DNA from: Anaerolinea thermophila UNI-1
GTDB taxonomy: Bacteria; Chloroflexota; Anaerolineae; Anaerolineales; Anaerolineaceae
Assembly (NCBI RefSeq): GCF_000199675.1
Contig: NC_014960.1
Coordinates: 1,922,001-1,986,000 of the forward strand
DNA: 64,000 bases
Reading direction: 5' to 3'
Part shown: positions 60,877 to 64,000 of the stretch, in pieces
Layout of the letters: each line of letters begins with the position of its first letter
How positions within the stretch are numbered: the stretch's first letter is position 1
Translations under genes and position numbers: made by a program
The notes under the pieces: generated by a model
What the model saw: the letters and a program-made list of their open reading frames with translations, nothing else
What the model was told of the DNA's origin: nothing
Databases searched by the model: none

Positions 60877-62382
60877 TTACAGAGAATACAATTCACCGTA
60901 CTTACGTTTGAGATAGGCAATATAGGGCTGGATATCCAGGTCTCGACCAGTAACACGCCGAATTAAGTCCGGAGCAGTATATTTCCTGCCATGCTGATAG
61001 ATGTGTTCTTTCAGCCACCCGTGTAAATTCTCAAATTTCCCCTGGCGAATTTCTTCAGGGATCGAAGGAATTTCCAACACTGCATGGTGATAAAACAATG
61101 CGCTCAGAATATTTCCAAGCGTGTATCCCTGGAATTGTCCACCGATGAACCCTCCATACCAGTGAACATCCTGCAGACAACCATCACGATCATCGGGAGG
61201 CACTACTCCCAAATCTGAACGGTAGCGTTCATTCCAGGCTTCCGGTAGATGTTTGACCTCCAGGGAACCTTCCAGCATCTGTAACTCAAGGTCAAAACGA
61301 ATCATGACGTGGAGATTGTATGTCACCTCATCAGCATCTGTACGGACTAGTGAAGGCTGCACTTTATTAATGGCTCGGTAAAAAGTATCCAGAGTCACAT
61401 TCCCCAATTGACCAGGAAAGGTTTTTTGCAACAGCGGATAGTAATACTCCCAAAATTCCCGGCTTCTCGCCACCACATTTTCCCAAAGCCGCGACTGGCT
61501 TTCGTGTACCCCTGCGGAAGTCCCTCCAAAGAGGGGTGTCCCATCAAAGGCGGGATTGCATCCCTGCTCATACATGGCGTGTCCGGCTTCATGAACCGTG
61601 CTGAAGAAAGCCTCCCCAAAATCGTTCTCTTTCACGCGGGTGGTAATGCGTACATCACCATAACCAAAGCGAGTGGTAAAGGGGTGTGGGCTCTTATCCT
61701 GCCTTCCACGCTGAAAATCATACCCCAAAGCACGGATAACCTGCTCACCAAAAGCAATCTGGTCTTTTTCCGGAAAGTGCTGTCGCAGACAAGAATCATC
61801 TGATGGAGGGTATGAAGTAATGGCTTGCACCAGAGGTACAAGTTCCTGGCGCAGTTGGTCAAAAAGTACGCGCAAGTTTTTGGCTTTCATTCCATAGTCT
61901 GCCCAATCAATTAATGGGTCGGCAATATGTTCATACCCCGGGAAACAATTGGCAACCTCGCGGCTGTATTCCAGAGTCTGCTCCAACAAGGGTCTTACCT
62001 TCTCGAAATCATTGTTTGGACGGGCTTCAGTCCAAGCCATGTAGCAACGAGACTGATGCTCATAGACTCTGGCAATTAATTGCGGTGGAATTTTGGTCAA
62101 GCGGTCAAAATCCCTTTTAGCCACACGGATTAAGGCAGCATCATCGTGATCTTCGGGCAACGAATCGGCATAAGGTAGTAATTCTTCAATCAACTTTCCC
62201 AAGCCGGGATCAGTCATTTTCTCCTGCGCCAGACGAGCAAGGGTTGCCATTTGACGTCCTCGCGCCTCAGCCCCCCCAGGAGGCATGTAGGTTAATTGAT
62301 CCCAACCTAGCACCGCATTTGCCATTTCCAGGTCATGAATTTCGGATAATCGTTGTTTCAAATCTCGCATTTTTTCTTCCAT
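60877..62382 (-). CDS. Metallocarboxypeptidase, M32 family
   Basis: 501 residues from ATG 62382 (AAAGGA nine bases upstream; an earlier TTG at 62403 is a weaker start). Zinc-dependent removal of C-terminal residues; cytoplasmic and typical of thermophiles (Taq and Pfu carboxypeptidases). HEAGH motif in FFSTVHEAGHAMYEQG near residue 270, DPLIDWADYGM and the C-terminal GGFIGGQFQGYTLGNILSA and the catalytic-site motif HESQSRLWEN are all present. The DUF4038 gene lies upstream on the same strand, and its 3' end (62397) is 14 bases from this start, so they are co-transcribed. Confidence 0.94.
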   Translation of the reverse strand: MEEKMRDLKQRLSEIHDLEMANAVLGWDQLTYMPPGGAEARGRQMATLARLAQEKMTDPGLGKLIEELLPYADSLPEDHDDAALIRVAKRDFDRLTKIPPQLIARVYEHQSRCYMAWTEARPNNDFEKVRPLLEQTLEYSREVANCFPGYEHIADPLIDWADYGMKAKNLRVLFDQLRQELVPLVQAITSYPPSDDSCLRQHFPEKDQIAFGEQVIRALGYDFQRGRQDKSPHPFTTRFGYGDVRITTRVKENDFGEAFFSTVHEAGHAMYEQGCNPAFDGTPLFGGTSAGVHESQSRLWENVVARSREFWEYYYPLLQKTFPGQLGNVTLDTFYRAINKVQPSLVRTDADEVTYNLHVMIRFDLELQMLEGSLEVKHLPEAWNERYRSDLGVVPPDDRDGCLQDVHWYGGFIGGQFQGYTLGNILSALFYHHAVLEIPSIPEEIRQGKFENLHGWLKEHIYQHGRKYTAPDLIRRVTGRDLDIQPYIAYLKRKYGELYSL

Positions 62383-62396
62383 CTTCGTCCATCCTT

Positions 62397-63767
62397 TCAA
62401 CAAGATTTTTGAGAGGTTCCGGGAGCACCAAATTTTCGTGATTTTTCATCCAGTACCAGCACCCAGTCAGGGCCGCTGAAAGGCGTGGTAAATTGCTGGA
62501 TTTTGTGATGAGAGAAGACCCCGATCTCAAATGACTTTCCAGTACGTGGATCATACCACCACGCCTGAACCGTTCCCGCAAGTTCTGAGAGATCCACAAT
62601 TACCTTCTTATCCGGCTGTGGGATGTACACCATAGCATAAGAACCATCTTCTGCACGTGTGGCTCTGGAATGGGCAGCACGTGCTGAATTTTCTTTGTCG
62701 GACTGAATCTCTTGAACCGGTGGAGGGGTGGGTTCTTCGGGTAATAAAGACTGGTCAGGAATTCTCGTAAAGTACGGGCGGGATAACATCAGGGATTTCA
62801 AATGCGTCAACTGCCACGCTCCAGGAGCAAAAATGGCTTCCTGCCATACCCGCATGGGATGAGTAACCGGCTCACGGGAAAGATCCCAGAATTGCCATAC
62901 AGAATGATTCCCGTAAGTATGCCCACAAGCACCGGCAAAAACAGAGCGATAGGCTTGTTTTCGGACATCATAATCAGTAAACCTGCCAAATTTGGGCTCC
63001 CATTCCCTCAAGTAAGGGTCGATGGGGTGATCTTCATAATTAGGTTCACCATCCAGTACAGGTTTAACAGGCTGGAGGGCAAGGTCTCTGGTAATCATTT
63101 CCCAATTTGGAGCATCCAGAAGGACATGGCCGGACTGAAGCATATTCATTGAGAGCCAATCCTGCTGATGAAGCCATTTCGATGAACTGAACCCTCCCAT
63201 AGGATGGTAAGTCATCAAGGGTTTATGCCCCAATCCTTCGATGATCCCTTCTGCCAGTGATTTCCATATGGCCACATAGCCTTCTGCAGAACGATCTCCC
63301 CCTAAAATCCAAACCACATTTTTAAATCGGCGATAGCGCTCGCCTAAGAAATTTCCATAAGCTCGTGCATTGCCCTCATTAAAAATAACCGGGCCAATAC
63401 CCCACAACCCTCCGTGAACTTTATCTCCCCAGGTTGGAAGCAGTCCCACATATAAATCATATTGTTCAGCCAGTTGTACCACCTCATCTACAAAGCGGAA
63501 ATAAAATTCATTCGGACGCGCAGGATCATCTCCACAAAGAGAAATGTGTCCGTTCGCATTCGGGACATGCAAACCGTTGAGTTCGGCAAGCAGGACTGCA
63601 TGAATCAAATTAAACCCCTGCCGACGTCGTACCTCAAAATAATGAGTGATTTCAGCAAGACTTAATCGGTGAAACAATTCCCAGGCTGTATCCGCCAACC
63701 AGAAAAAGGGCTTTTCTTCCTCATCCACAAGAAATCTTTGGTTTTTGCTTGTGCCAATCTGTTTCAT
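62397..63767 (-). CDS. DUF4038 glycoside hydrolase, GH140-like
   Basis: 456 residues, no signal peptide. N-terminal DUF4038 barrel: RFLVDEEEKPFFWLADTAWELFHRLS, then NVVWILGGDRSAEG and LDGEPNYEDHPID, with the Glu of DGEPNYE a likely catalytic residue. The C-terminal part (SYAMVYIPQPDKKVIVDLS, WYDPRTGKSFEIG) is the small beta-sandwich annotated as putative collagen-binding. GH140 includes apiosidases of pectin side chains, but the family is broader and the substrate here is open. AAGGGAAG precedes the ATG. Confidence 0.88.
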   Translation of the reverse strand: MKQIGTSKNQRFLVDEEEKPFFWLADTAWELFHRLSLAEITHYFEVRRRQGFNLIHAVLLAELNGLHVPNANGHISLCGDDPARPNEFYFRFVDEVVQLAEQYDLYVGLLPTWGDKVHGGLWGIGPVIFNEGNARAYGNFLGERYRRFKNVVWILGGDRSAEGYVAIWKSLAEGIIEGLGHKPLMTYHPMGGFSSSKWLHQQDWLSMNMLQSGHVLLDAPNWEMITRDLALQPVKPVLDGEPNYEDHPIDPYLREWEPKFGRFTDYDVRKQAYRSVFAGACGHTYGNHSVWQFWDLSREPVTHPMRVWQEAIFAPGAWQLTHLKSLMLSRPYFTRIPDQSLLPEEPTPPPVQEIQSDKENSARAAHSRATRAEDGSYAMVYIPQPDKKVIVDLSELAGTVQAWWYDPRTGKSFEIGVFSHHKIQQFTTPFSGPDWVLVLDEKSRKFGAPGTSQKSC

Positions 63768-63785
63768 GTGCTTCCCTTTTCTGTT

Positions 63786-64000
63786 CTACCAAGAAAAATG
63801 GCACTCTCCCGCAGGAATCCTGAGTTTGAGAGCACAATCTTCTAAACCCAACCATTCGATACTATCAACTCTTAGGAGAGGATTTCTACCCTCAAGCACT
63901 TCTTTTCCGACAGCCATGAGCAACCAAGTTATGACATTAGGACGCAAAGCACCTCGTAGTGGAAAAAGTCGGACGAGAAACCAGGTTTCAGTTTGTTTCA
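63786..64000 (-). CDS. C-terminal end of an unidentified gene (partial)
   Basis: An open frame enters from the right edge and ends with TAG at 63786-63788, giving the last 71 residues. It contains WLLMAVGKEVLEGRNPLLRV and ends KLRIPAGECHFSW. No family recognised from so short a piece. It lies 18 bases upstream of the DUF4038 gene on the same strand, so it is probably the preceding member of that operon and may be another carbohydrate-related gene. Confidence 0.65.
   Translation of the reverse strand, partial: KQTETWFLVRLFPLRGALRPNVITWLLMAVGKEVLEGRNPLLRVDSIEWLGLEDCALKLRIPAGECHFSW

Overview
The window looks like chromosome of an anaerobic, probably thermophilic member of the Anaerolineae (phylum Chloroflexota). 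This is inferred from gene content only: tungsten aldehyde:ferredoxin oxidoreductase with its maturase, GH57 and GH13 enzymes, an M32 carboxypeptidase, many lipoproteins (CapA, META, solute-binding), a Pfa-like lipid/polyketide synthase and moderate G+C. No rRNA or marker gene fixes the species. I see no rRNA, tRNA or CRISPR array.

1-9.2 kb, sugar import and sensing. A xylose-type ABC importer (xylF, xylG, xylH cut by the window edge) lies directly downstream of a second, unusual set: an RbsC-like permease, an RbsB-like lipoprotein and one protein that fuses a single ABC ATPase domain to a NarX/LiaS-type histidine kinase. A divergent REC-HTH-REC response regulator completes the set. I read it as an ABC importer turned into, or coupled to, a two-component sensor. 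This is my best candidate for an undescribed system. In this genome the permease gene is split by a 918-bp insertion sequence with perfect ends and a 9-bp target duplication.

9.2-13 kb holds a tungsten oxidoreductase cassette: AOR, radical SAM maturase and two MoaD/ThiS-like proteins. 13-23 kb holds a LysM membrane protein, trxB, a class III aminotransferase, a DUF309 protein with a FabL-type enoyl-ACP reductase, two tandem CapA-family lipoproteins and a thiolase. 23-30 kb holds an AlkZ-related protein, a very large GH13 enzyme convergent with a GH57 enzyme, and a nucleoside-diphosphate-sugar epimerase-like protein. 30-33 kb is a co-directional group of an unknown TIM-barrel-like protein, an ftsZ homologue interrupted by a run of ten G, and three small or unknown proteins. 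33-41 kb holds LacI, HAD and DegV proteins, a repeat lipoprotein, an orphan solute-binding protein and an ECF-sigma-like protein fused through a membrane helix to a beta-propeller.

40.6-43.1 kb is a methionine operon (metA-metY) behind a SAM-I riboswitch and terminator. 43.7-54.5 kb is a Pfa-like secondary lipid synthase: a PfaD-type enoyl reductase converges on an operon of a 2,805-residue KS-AT-ACP-KS-ACP-ACP-KR-DH protein and its phosphopantetheinyl transferase. All three ACPs carry Thr where the pantetheine-bearing Ser is expected. 54.7-64 kb is a META-domain lipoprotein and a glycan-degradation cluster (GH38, GH3 with PA14, GH140-like) with an M32 carboxypeptidase. It continues past the right edge.
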